This document shows, piece by piece, positions 8,516 through 14,270 of a DNA stretch of 14,270 nt. Position numbers and translations under genes: made by a program. Below the pieces are notes generated by a model that saw only the letters and a list, made by a program, of their open reading frames with translations, was not told the origin of the DNA and did no database searches. The first letter of the stretch is position 1; each line of letters begins with the position of its first letter. The stretch is from Jaenimonas drosophilae (lineage: Eukaryota > Euglenozoa > Kinetoplastea > Trypanosomatida > Trypanosomatidae): the NCBI GenBank assembly GCA_030849065.1, contig JASAON010001335.1:1-14270 (forward strand). The letters are read 5' to 3'.

Positions 8516-8610
8516 TATGAGAGAAGTGCAGTGTAGGAAGTTCAGATGAGTCATGGAGGCACACCAACAAATTTGAAGATATGCAAGAAGCTGTTTTTTT
8601 TCGGCACAAA

Positions 8611-10182
8611 TCACGACGATGTGACGCGTGATGCGGCCAGGATTCCTTCCAACAAACACTGCTGCATCACAGCAGGCGTGGAGGGAGCAGCACCTGTGGC
8701 CTCTAGACACTTCTTAATCATGTGTTCCGGCACATGTGTGTGTTGGTGGAGGTTGGCGAAGGAGTCCTGCATGCGCTGCCCCTCCTCGTTGGCCATGGGC
8801 CTAAATTGCACCCGCCGGTCCACGCGTCCTGGCCGCAACAACGCCTCGGGCGATGGAAGCTTCGTTGAGTCATTCGTTGTCATGATGAGAAGGCGGCCTT
8901 CGCTGCTCGCCACGCCGTCAAGTGCGTTGAGCAATGCGCTCACGGAGATACCTGGGCGCCGATCCTCGTTGTTGGTGCCATTGGATGATGATGATGATGT
9001 TTGTGCCATGACATTCTCCACATCCTCCACGAGCAGCAAACACCGCGGAGGGAGGCTGCTAACGACAGAGAGGAGCGTCTCATCATCCATGCTCTCGGAG
9101 CGCAGTGAGAGGAGGTGCAGGGGCAGATGCAGCTCACCGGCCACCGCCACGGCGAGGCTCGTCTTGCCCGTACCAGGCGGGCCCTCGAACAGATACCCTC
9201 GCCGCCACGGGATGCCCAACTCTGCATAGGTGGCACGCATCGTCAAGAAGGAGCGCATCTCCTCCACCACCTCCATGACAGAGTCGGGTAAGTACAAGGT
9301 GGAGAGCGGCCGACGGGTGCGCTCCGTCAGAAGACGCCAACGTTGGCCATAGGCGTAGCTCATGTATATCGGTACGCGGTTTGAAACATGCATGGACCAC
9401 GACTCACGTACACCCGATAAGAAATCTGACACAACATCACGTCGGCGGCTGAGAAAGCGCAGCGTCAGGACATCATTTTCACGATCGATGCGCTGCGCTG
9501 AGGAGCCTCGTTGCTTGGATTGGTCCTCGGAGCGAATGACCCACATCCACGTGCCCTGGAACCGAAACATGTGGCTGCCGTAGCCTGGCACAAGTGCGGC
9601 ACGTTGACCCTCCACATCGTCAGGCGTGCATGATGATGATGATGATGATGAGCGACTGCCACCTTCACCAAAGAAGATGTGGTCTTCATCCATGATGGTA
9701 ACGGGTCGGAGGGTGACGTTGCGCACGCGCTGCCCGCGTGGTTGTCGGCCCATCCAATCCACGATCATGGCGAACTCCTCCTGCGATGAGCGCACCTCCA
9801 AGGTGGTCATGAAGGTCTCGCGCAACTTTTCCGTCATCATACCACGTTGGCTGTTGATGAGCTCCCAGGCTGCGCTCACGCAAAAGACGAGCAGGGCGAG
9901 ACCAACGGCTTCCTTCGTGAAGTACTTGGAGCGTGGCGGAGGTGGCGGGACCACACGAGATGAACGTGTGCGCACGCGACCACGTCGAGGTTCGTGTGGC
10001 TCCTCTTTGGATGATGATGATGATGATGTGTTGGATGTACGCCCATACAAGAGCGAGAGGAGCCCTGTTGGAGAAGTGAAAACCTCCATTGGTCCGGGCA
10101 CGAAGCACCGGCGACTGACACTCATCACCGGCCAGCCACTGTGGTGGAGATGCTCTCGACACACACGCCAACCACCTCGCAT
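8611..10182 (-). CDS. BCS1: BCS1-type mitochondrial AAA ATPase (Rieske protein chaperone)
   Basis: BCS1 moves the folded Rieske iron-sulfur protein across the inner mitochondrial membrane into complex III. The 523-residue protein has a basic N-terminus, one membrane helix at about 91-110 (AVGLALLVFCVSAAW), a BCS1-specific region, then the AAA core: RRPLSTLYLP at 290-299, GYLFEGPPGTGKTS with Walker A at 334-341, Walker B LLLVEDVE at 382-389, sensor TTND at 435-438 and ALLRPGRVDRR at 447-457. That order matches BCS1 and not soluble AAA proteins. Yeast BCS1 is 456 residues; the excess comes from a longer N-terminus and three serine runs (53-58, 178-184, 396-400), each encoded by TCA-type trinucleotide repeats. 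The open frame continues upstream to GTG 10266, but this crosses the splice acceptor; ATG 10182 is the first after it. Its presence implies a cytochrome bc1 complex. Confidence 0.92.
   Translation of the reverse strand: MRGGWRVCREHLHHSGWPVMSVSRRCFVPGPMEVFTSPTGLLSLLYGRTSNTSSSSSSKEEPHEPRRGRVRTRSSRVVPPPPPRSKYFTKEAVGLALLVFCVSAAWELINSQRGMMTEKLRETFMTTLEVRSSQEEFAMIVDWMGRQPRGQRVRNVTLRPVTIMDEDHIFFGEGGSRSSSSSSSCTPDDVEGQRAALVPGYGSHMFRFQGTWMWVIRSEDQSKQRGSSAQRIDRENDVLTLRFLSRRRDVVSDFLSGVRESWSMHVSNRVPIYMSYAYGQRWRLLTERTRRPLSTLYLPDSVMEVVEEMRSFLTMRATYAELGIPWRRGYLFEGPPGTGKTSLAVAVAGELHLPLHLLSLRSESMDDETLLSVVSSLPPRCLLLVEDVENVMAQTSSSSSNGTNNEDRRPGISVSALLNALDGVASSEGRLLIMTTNDSTKLPSPEALLRPGRVDRRVQFRPMANEEGQRMQDSFANLHQHTHVPEHMIKKCLEATGAAPSTPAVMQQCLLEGILAASRVTSS
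8984..8999. repeat. (GAT)5 microsatellite inside BCS1
   Basis: Five GAT units on the plus strand, read on the minus strand as the serine run 396-400, between Walker B and sensor 1 of the AAA core. Confidence 0.85.
9630..9650. repeat. (ATG)7 microsatellite inside BCS1
   Basis: Seven ATG units on the plus strand, read on the minus strand as the serine run 178-184 in the BCS1-specific region. Confidence 0.85.
10010..10028. repeat. (GAT)6 microsatellite inside BCS1
   Basis: Six GAT units on the plus strand, read on the minus strand as the serine run 53-58, ahead of the membrane helix. Confidence 0.85.
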
Positions 10183-10222
10183 GATGCGGTGTGCTGCAAG
10201 CCGTGCCACCTCCTTCAGCGAC

Positions 10223-10252
10223 CTACAACCAAAAGTGAGGAAGAGAAGAAGG
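10223..10252 (-). promoter_or_regulatory. Spliced-leader acceptor for BCS1
   Basis: Minus-strand CCTTCTTCTCTTCCTCAC tract followed by TTTTGGTTGTAG (AG at 10224-10223), about 40 nt before ATG 10182. It decides the start: an open frame runs through it, but codons upstream would be removed from the mRNA. Confidence 0.7.
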
Positions 10253-10314
10253 TTATGACGGAGCACCAGGTACAGTCATGCCGCCGCACATCAATGCTCT
10301 CTGTGTGATCGCAA

Positions 10315-10336
10315 ATATATATATATATATATATAT
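10315..10336. repeat. (AT)11 microsatellite
   Basis: Twenty-two bases of perfect AT repeat, starting 19 nt after the SPS2 stop codon on the transcribed strand, hence in the SPS2 3' UTR. It is self-complementary and could fold into a hairpin in RNA. Confidence 0.9.
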
Positions 10337-10355
10337 TGTGTTGCGTAAATGTGGG

Positions 10356-11534
10356 CTACACCTCCACAATCTCATATCCCTCCTCCAGACGTGCGTAGTC
10401 GTCTCCTTCGGTTTCAGCGACGTGGCCAACGATCCACGCCGGGGCTCCATCCGCCACCTCCAACTCTGCCACAAAACGCTCCGCCGTCTCCATGTTGGGG
10501 AGCGCAATCAGCAAGCCGCCACTCGTCTCTGCCGAGAATCCATCAAATAAGCGGTATTTATCCTTCATGAGACGTGAGGCACGCACCGCGGTGGCGTACA
10601 TGGGAAGACGTGTGAGCACCAAGCACAAGTGCCTCGTGTTGGATGCACCAACGTCCTGCGCTTGGCCAAAGTTTCGTGCGTGGCCGAGGATGCCAAATCC
10701 CGTGACGTCGGTTGCTCCATGCGCCTTGTACTCACGCATCAGACGTGCGGCCTCGCGATTAAGACGCGCCATGGCAGCGGTGGCGGCTTGATAGAGCTCA
10801 ACAATGGCCTCTTCACTCAGCTTCCCGCGAAGACACGTGTCGTAGAGCGGTGATGGACGTTGGAGCCACTGAAACACATTCACGGCGATTTGGTTCCCCA
10901 GCGGTTTTGTTAGGACGAGAACATCGCCGCTGCGCATGCGTCCAACCGGTCGGACCATCTCTGACTCCGCCGCGACGCGCATCGCCACACCGCCAATCAG
11001 CGGCCACGGGTTCATCACGGTTTGGCCTCCAGTGACCTCCGCCCCGGCACGCCGCACACGTTCGGCAAACCCGCGCATCATTTCGCGTGTTGTAGCCTCC
11101 CGCTCCACCTCATCCATATCGGTGCTCGTTGCCAACAACATCAGCACCGTATCACACTCGGAAACACCCATGCTGTAGAGGTCCGACAAGACGTTGGCGG
11201 CACCAATTTGGCCCTGCAAAAAAGGATCATCCACGCTTGGAAAGAAAAAGTCCGTCGTGGAGATGAGCGAGAGCGGCTCGCCACGCTCAGAGCGGTGTTG
11301 GATGGGAATGATGCTACAATCAACGCCAGCACCATCTCCGCCACACGAAACATCATCCAGCAGACGCAGCAGCTTCGCCTGCGGAAGCTTGCAGCTACAT
11401 CCCTTCAGACGCGTGTAGTCCGTGAGGATAAACTCCTCGGGTAGGCCGAGCGAGGTGGGATCGAAGCGCGGCCGCTTCGACGGCACCTCCGCCGATGGAG
11501 ATGGCGCACGTCGTGGGGATCGCGATGGTGGCAT
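10356..11534 (-). CDS. SPS2: Selenophosphate synthetase, cysteine form
   Basis: Makes selenophosphate, the selenium donor for selenocysteine synthesis, from selenide and ATP. The 392-residue protein aligns by motif along its length with SelD/SPS2: GCSCK at 45-49 (C46 and K49 match the catalytic Cys17 and Lys20 of E. coli SelD), STTDFF at 92-97 with a metal-binding Asp, GGQT at 169-172, DVTGFGILGH at 276-285, and TSGGLL at 337-342. The active site uses Cys rather than Sec, so no recoding is needed. The first 30 or so residues are Pro/Ser/Arg-rich and probably disordered. The open frame reaches back to ATG 11714, but that lies inside the SF1 coding region and would add a poly-Asp stretch coded by a microsatellite; ATG 11534 follows the splice acceptor by 17 nt and gives the usual length. 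Its presence suggests the organism makes selenoproteins. Confidence 0.95.
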   Translation of the reverse strand: MPPSRSPRRAPSPSAEVPSKRPRFDPTSLGLPEEFILTDYTRLKGCSCKLPQAKLLRLLDDVSCGGDGAGVDCSIIPIQHRSERGEPLSLISTTDFFFPSVDDPFLQGQIGAANVLSDLYSMGVSECDTVLMLLATSTDMDEVEREATTREMMRGFAERVRRAGAEVTGGQTVMNPWPLIGGVAMRVAAESEMVRPVGRMRSGDVLVLTKPLGNQIAVNVFQWLQRPSPLYDTCLRGKLSEEAIVELYQAATAAMARLNREAARLMREYKAHGATDVTGFGILGHARNFGQAQDVGASNTRHLCLVLTRLPMYATAVRASRLMKDKYRLFDGFSAETSGGLLIALPNMETAERFVAELEVADGAPAWIVGHVAETEGDDYARLEEGYEIVEV

Positions 11535-11551
11535 AACAAAGGTGCCGTATG

Positions 11552-11580
11552 CTTCAACGATAATACAAAAAAAAACAGAA
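11552..11580 (-). promoter_or_regulatory. Spliced-leader acceptor for SPS2
   Basis: Minus-strand T-rich tract (TTCTG followed by about nine T) leads to GTTGAAG (AG at 11553-11552), 17 nt before ATG 11534. It excludes the upstream poly-Asp extension from the protein. Confidence 0.65.
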
Positions 11581-11617
11581 CGTGATGAAGAACGCTTAAC
11601 ATGAATCCATAAGAGGC

Positions 11618-11649
<32 letters not shown>
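11618..11649. repeat. (CAT)10 microsatellite
   Basis: About ten CAT units in the short SF1-SPS2 spacer, the longest trinucleotide repeat in the window. On the transcribed strand it reads GAT repeats and should lie in the SF1 3' UTR. Confidence 0.88.
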
Positions 11650-11679
11650 CTACATTGTTGTTGTTGCGTTGTGTGTGAT

Positions 11680-12498
11680 TTATAGATCCTCGAGGAACTT
11701 ATCAACGGCGGCATCCTCCGCCGCCTCTTCCTCCTCCTCGCGCTGGCGCTTTTCGCCCTTCTTCGCCGCCTCGCCCGCCGCCTTGCGATCAGCCGCGCTC
11801 ATCCACGTGCGCGGGTCATAGCGGCCCTCCACCTGCGCGGTACGTCGGCGATTCTTCTCGCGGAACTCCTCCGCCTCAGGATCATCTGAGAGAATCCATT
11901 CCACGCGCTCAGCCGCAGTTTGCAAATCGTCCTCGCTCGTTGCGGTGATGCGCACGTGTGGGTCCTCCAGGGCTAACGCCGCAGCATTTGGGCTCGTATC
12001 CTTCATTGGGTTGGTGATGCCACGACCACCCAACACAATCTTGCAACGTGTTTCACGTTCCAGCATTTGATGTACCGCACCACGTGCGCCAATGAGAGCG
12101 TTGTGGTCACCCGTTTCCATTTGCTCAGCCGTGAAATAAATCTTGCGCGTGATTTCTTTGCTTTTGCTGTACTCCTGCCGTTCATGATAGGCCTGGAGGA
12201 GCTTGCCAATATCTTCAATGGCGTGGAGCAACTTTTCATTGACGACGTCCTCGGGACGATTGGTGCGATCACCGGTTGTGGGGTCATAGCGCGGATCGAT
12301 GGGGATGTTGGCGAAGTACTGATCGCAGGATTTGGTGGCGAGCAAACGTTGGAGGTCGTGCACGGCCACACGCAACAAGAGCGCGCGCATAAACTGGCCA
12401 GATTCATGGACGAGTGCAACGGGAGGTACGTAGCTCGGCACATCCATGTTGGTGAAGCGTTGATCGCTCCACCTCGAAACCGTTTCCTTGGCAGTCAT
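11680..12498 (-). CDS. SF1: Splicing factor 1 / branch-point-binding protein (KH-QUA2)
   Basis: SF1 recognises the intron branch point early in spliceosome assembly; in kinetoplastids this mostly means trans-splicing of the spliced leader. The 272-residue protein has the SF1 pattern: an N-terminal helix (FMRALLLRVAVHDLQRLL, 37-54), the conserved linker with IPIDPRYDPTTGDRTNRPE at 65-83, then a KH domain at about 118-204 with NALIGARG at 133-140 (GxxG loop) and KIVLGGRG at 153-160, followed by a QUA2-like segment ending at YDPRTWM. The tail is charged (KKGEKRQREEEEE, then acidic). Only two cysteines occur (58 and 152), so the CCHC zinc knuckle of human and yeast proteins is missing, as is a proline-rich tail. 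The open frame begins upstream at a TTG; ATG 12498 is the first after the acceptor. Nuclear by function. Confidence 0.9.
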   Translation of the reverse strand: MTAKETVSRWSDQRFTNMDVPSYVPPVALVHESGQFMRALLLRVAVHDLQRLLATKSCDQYFANIPIDPRYDPTTGDRTNRPEDVVNEKLLHAIEDIGKLLQAYHERQEYSKSKEITRKIYFTAEQMETGDHNALIGARGAVHQMLERETRCKIVLGGRGITNPMKDTSPNAAALALEDPHVRITATSEDDLQTAAERVEWILSDDPEAEEFREKNRRRTAQVEGRYDPRTWMSAADRKAAGEAAKKGEKRQREEEEEAAEDAAVDKFLEDL

Positions 12499-12499
12499 C

Positions 12500-12539
12500 C
12501 TGCACCGTATCTTTGGTGAAGAAGAAGAAGAAGAAGAGG
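12500..12539 (-). promoter_or_regulatory. Spliced-leader acceptor for SF1
   Basis: Minus-strand (CTT) repeat tract CCTCTTCTTCTTCTTC followed by ACCAAAG (AG at 12512-12511) and then GGTGCAG (AG at 12501-12500), the latter one base before ATG 12498. The first AG is the more likely site. Confidence 0.65.
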
Positions 12540-12572
12540 CCACATGACAATAGAACACGTACAAGTACGCAC

Positions 12573-12588
12573 ACGTATACGTATACGT
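12573..12588. repeat. 16-bp perfect palindrome
   Basis: ACGTATACGTATACGT is its own reverse complement. It sits in the 156-nt spacer between the methyltransferase and SF1, next to the imperfect palindrome CATATTCATATG (12594-12605). Probably a short tandem repeat by origin. Confidence 0.7.
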
Positions 12589-12604
12589 CCATACATATTC
12601 ATAT

Positions 12605-12646
12605 GTTTGTTGTTGTTGTTGTTGTTGTGAATGTGATGATGATGAT
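12605..12646. repeat. Compound (TTG)n(GAT)4 microsatellite
   Basis: About seven TTG units (12606-12628) and four GAT units (12635-12646) lie within 10 to 50 nt of the methyltransferase stop codon, in its 3' UTR on the transcribed strand. Confidence 0.85.
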
Positions 12647-12654
12647 GGTGGGAG

Positions 12655-13713
12655 CTACACTTCAAACCACACTGCATTGTGCTCGTCCACGTCATGCAGA
12701 GCAAAACATCTTCCATCGGTACCTGAATGAGCAGAGACCACCTCCTTCACCGCCCGTTGGCATCCAGACCAGTAGTGATAATCATCCACCTGCACGTAGC
12801 ACGCCTGACCCGTGCGTGCGTGTGCCTCCATCATCACTGGCAACATGTTTGCCAGAATGTGTTTGGTTGGCTCGTACCAATCCACGTCAACGTGAAGAAC
12901 CCCAACGCGCCGCTCACGAAGACGTTCATCCTTCAGCAGCTGAGATGCCAACGTATCCTCCACGCGGCCTTCGATTGTCACCACGTTCGCACCTACACCA
13001 AAGTGTTCTGCAAGACGATGTACGTGATGAGAGGAACCTCGGCATGTGCCAGAGCTCCAGTTGCTGGCCTCGGCAGCAACGTTGGTGTGGTGAAATGCGT
13101 CAGCCGAGGTTGGCGGAGGCATGCCGCGAAATGTGTCAAGCGCAAAGACCAACGGCGGAGGTCCTTCGCCGCGATTCAAGTCTGCGAGCGCGACGGCCAT
13201 CAACACCGCCGATCCTCCGCCCGCGGTGCCACACTCCACCACGTGGCCACACGTATGTGATGATGCGGCCATGTGTTGCACCCGCCGGAAGAGCGCCAAC
13301 AAGCGTGGCCATGATAGCATGGTGTAGTCCATCAGTGCCTCATGCAGCATCGCAAAGAGGGGCTCCTGCTGCACCACGTCGGTTGGCGGGCGAAGAAAAG
13401 GCCGCACACGTTCGTTGAGTTCGTACAGAAGCGTGCGCGCCAGTGTAGAGCCCGGGTGCATCCGCAGCTCTTCCAACAGGGCCTGACGCGCCTCGAGAGG
13501 ATTGCTCTGTGGGCTCTCCAAGAAGCACAATGCGCGAACATAATCAATACCTTCGTCCGTCAAGGACGACGATGCCGAAGCTGCCTTCATGGCGTTGAGG
13601 TGCTCAAGTACGTTGGCATGTTCGCCACGCTTAACGGCAGATATCCACGCATCCATCTTTTCCGATGGCGATCCCATCCTGCTGCATCTCCGCAACCCGC
13701 ATAACCGCAGCAT
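12655..13713 (-). CDS. TylF/MycF-type SAM-dependent methyltransferase with helical N-terminal region
   Basis: The C-terminal half (about 120-352) matches the TylF/MycF (macrocin O-methyltransferase) family: SAM-binding VVECGTAGGGSAV at 158-170, FALDTFRGMP at 190-199, LHVDVDWYEPT at 273-283, and QVDDYHYWSGCQRAV at 308-322. The aspartates of DVDWY and DDY match the metal ligands of MycF, so activity is plausible. Bacterial members methylate sugar hydroxyls of macrolides; the substrate here is unknown. The first 110 or so residues are helical, with a TPR-like stretch (ARQALLEELRMHPGST, 75-90). The N-terminus MLRLCGLRRCSR resembles a trypanosomatid mitochondrial presequence, though this is only suggestive. 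The open frame begins at GTG 13716; ATG 13713 is the first after the acceptor. The family is mostly bacterial, so lateral origin is possible. Neighbours give no clue to the role. Confidence 0.85.
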   Translation of the reverse strand: MLRLCGLRRCSRMGSPSEKMDAWISAVKRGEHANVLEHLNAMKAASASSSLTDEGIDYVRALCFLESPQSNPLEARQALLEELRMHPGSTLARTLLYELNERVRPFLRPPTDVVQQEPLFAMLHEALMDYTMLSWPRLLALFRRVQHMAASSHTCGHVVECGTAGGGSAVLMAVALADLNRGEGPPPLVFALDTFRGMPPPTSADAFHHTNVAAEASNWSSGTCRGSSHHVHRLAEHFGVGANVVTIEGRVEDTLASQLLKDERLRERRVGVLHVDVDWYEPTKHILANMLPVMMEAHARTGQACYVQVDDYHYWSGCQRAVKEVVSAHSGTDGRCFALHDVDEHNAVWFEV

Positions 13714-13731
13714 CACCTTCTCAACCTCTGC

Positions 13732-13783
13732 CTACACCACCACCAACAACAACAACGTGAAGAAGAAGAAGGAAGAAAAAGAT
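13732..13783 (-). promoter_or_regulatory. Spliced-leader acceptor for the methyltransferase
   Basis: Minus-strand CTTTTTCTTCCTTCTTCTTC tract, then a GTT-rich stretch, then GTGTAG (AG at 13733-13732) about 20 nt before ATG 13713. A few more AGs follow within 15 nt. Confidence 0.6.
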
Positions 13784-13889
13784 GTTTTCTGTGACACACA
13801 CACGTAGAATGAGATTCTTCTTCACCTCATTCACAAGGTCTACGGATTGCATGCATGTATGCAGCAACACAAGATCAGCGTACATCCGC

Positions 13890-14270
13890 TCATGACGTGC
13901 CGGGCTTCCGTCTTGGACGAAGCTTGAATGATTGTCCCGTGGCCACTGAAGATGATGAAGGAGGAGGAGGAGGGGGAAGTTGAGGAACCTCTGTTGCAAC
14001 AGATGTTGGAGGAGAAGTCGTGGCACCGTTTCTCAACATCAACGTGCATGAACGGATGATGCCTGCCTCACGCAGTGTGGCGGTGTGCTCGTTGTAGGAT
14101 TGCGGCGGATATGCCTGGCAGAGCTCAAAATCACCACGCGCGATGGATGACGTTGGCTCCATCTTCGTCATGAGCAACTTTCGTAAATCGGCAACGGTGC
14201 GATCGACGTGCATGCGGAGGGTGGCCACGTGGCCAGATGGTAAGCGAACATGCACCTCCACCTCACCTTC
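13890..14270 (-). CDS. UBX-domain protein, p47/Shp1-like, C-terminal part (partial)
   Basis: The frame is open from the right edge to the stop at 13890, giving 126 residues plus stop; there is no ATG in the visible part before the domain, so the start lies outside. The first 80 or so residues form a UBX fold, a ubiquitin-like domain that binds the p97/VCP/Cdc48 ATPase. It has the pattern VHVRLPSGHVATL, TVADLRKLL, FELCQAYPP (with prolines at the family's F-P-x loop site), then TATLREAGIIRSCTLML. This is closest in style to the p47/NSFL1C/Shp1 type, whose other parts (UBA, SEP) would be upstream. After the domain comes a Pro/Ser-rich tail ending in basic residues (KLRPRRKPGTS); in p47 the UBX domain is normally at the very C-terminus, so the tail of about 40 residues is unusual. 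Confidence 0.8.
   Translation of the reverse strand, partial: EGEVEVHVRLPSGHVATLRMHVDRTVADLRKLLMTKMEPTSSIARGDFELCQAYPPQSYNEHTATLREAGIIRSCTLMLRNGATTSPPTSVATEVPQLPPPPPPSSSSVATGQSFKLRPRRKPGTS

Noticed and set aside
10183..10355. SECIS element after SPS2
   Set aside because: The active site is Cys, so no recoding is needed, and the AT repeat lacks the SECIS core.
11535..11714. N-terminal extension of SPS2 with a poly-Asp run
   Set aside because: It overlaps the end of SF1, is coded by the CAT microsatellite, and lies upstream of the splice acceptor; the remaining protein already has normal SPS2 length.
12601..12650. CRISPR-like or mobile-element repeat
   Set aside because: The repeats are simple trinucleotides without spacers, terminal repeats or transposase genes; the same holds for the whole window.
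12513..13418. Plus-strand ORFs antisense to real genes (also 5251-6036, 2935-3729, 7225-7815)
   Set aside because: They are mirror images of strongly supported minus-strand genes and show no family motifs.

Overview
The window looks like nuclear DNA from a kinetoplastid protist, most likely a trypanosomatid. All nine protein genes that can be supported lie on the minus strand, head to tail and without introns, as in a kinetoplastid polycistronic unit transcribed from right to left. In front of almost every start codon there is a pyrimidine tract followed by an AG, the layout of a spliced-leader acceptor. The products also fit: a receptor-type adenylate-cyclase-like ectodomain, a rotenone-insensitive NADH dehydrogenase with a very short presequence, and a Cys-type selenophosphate synthetase. 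The BCS1 gene implies respiratory complex III, which argues against Phytomonas. I cannot name the species from sequence alone.

Layout in transcription order (high to low coordinates): (1) the C-terminal part of a p47-like UBX-domain protein, cut by the right edge; (2) a TylF/MycF-type methyltransferase with a helical N-terminal region; (3) the branch-point-binding factor SF1; (4) selenophosphate synthetase; (5) a BCS1-type AAA ATPase; (6) PRPP synthetase; (7) the type II NADH dehydrogenase NDH2; (8) a classical protein tyrosine phosphatase with a long disordered tail; (9) the N-terminal 566 or so residues of a receptor adenylate-cyclase-like surface protein, cut by the left edge and carrying a frame break at the single ambiguous base (1582).

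Genes 1 to 5 are tightly packed, with 145 to 176 nt between coding regions. Spacing grows leftwards: 267 nt, 588 nt, then 1524 nt between the phosphatase and NDH2, and 376 nt before the cyclase-like gene. Trinucleotide repeats are clustered in the packed half, some inside BCS1 as serine runs. Five genes have open frames that run upstream of the true start across the splice acceptor; the starts given here are the first ATG after the acceptor.

The genes do not form one pathway. NDH2 and BCS1 serve the mitochondrial respiratory chain, PRPP synthetase feeds nucleotide salvage, SPS2 feeds selenocysteine synthesis, and SF1 acts in splicing. Kinetoplastid gene neighbours usually share transcription rather than function. 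I found no CRISPR array, mobile element or RNA gene. The least ordinary items are the TylF-type methyltransferase and the long gene-free stretch with repeated GTGAAC...TATAAA modules.
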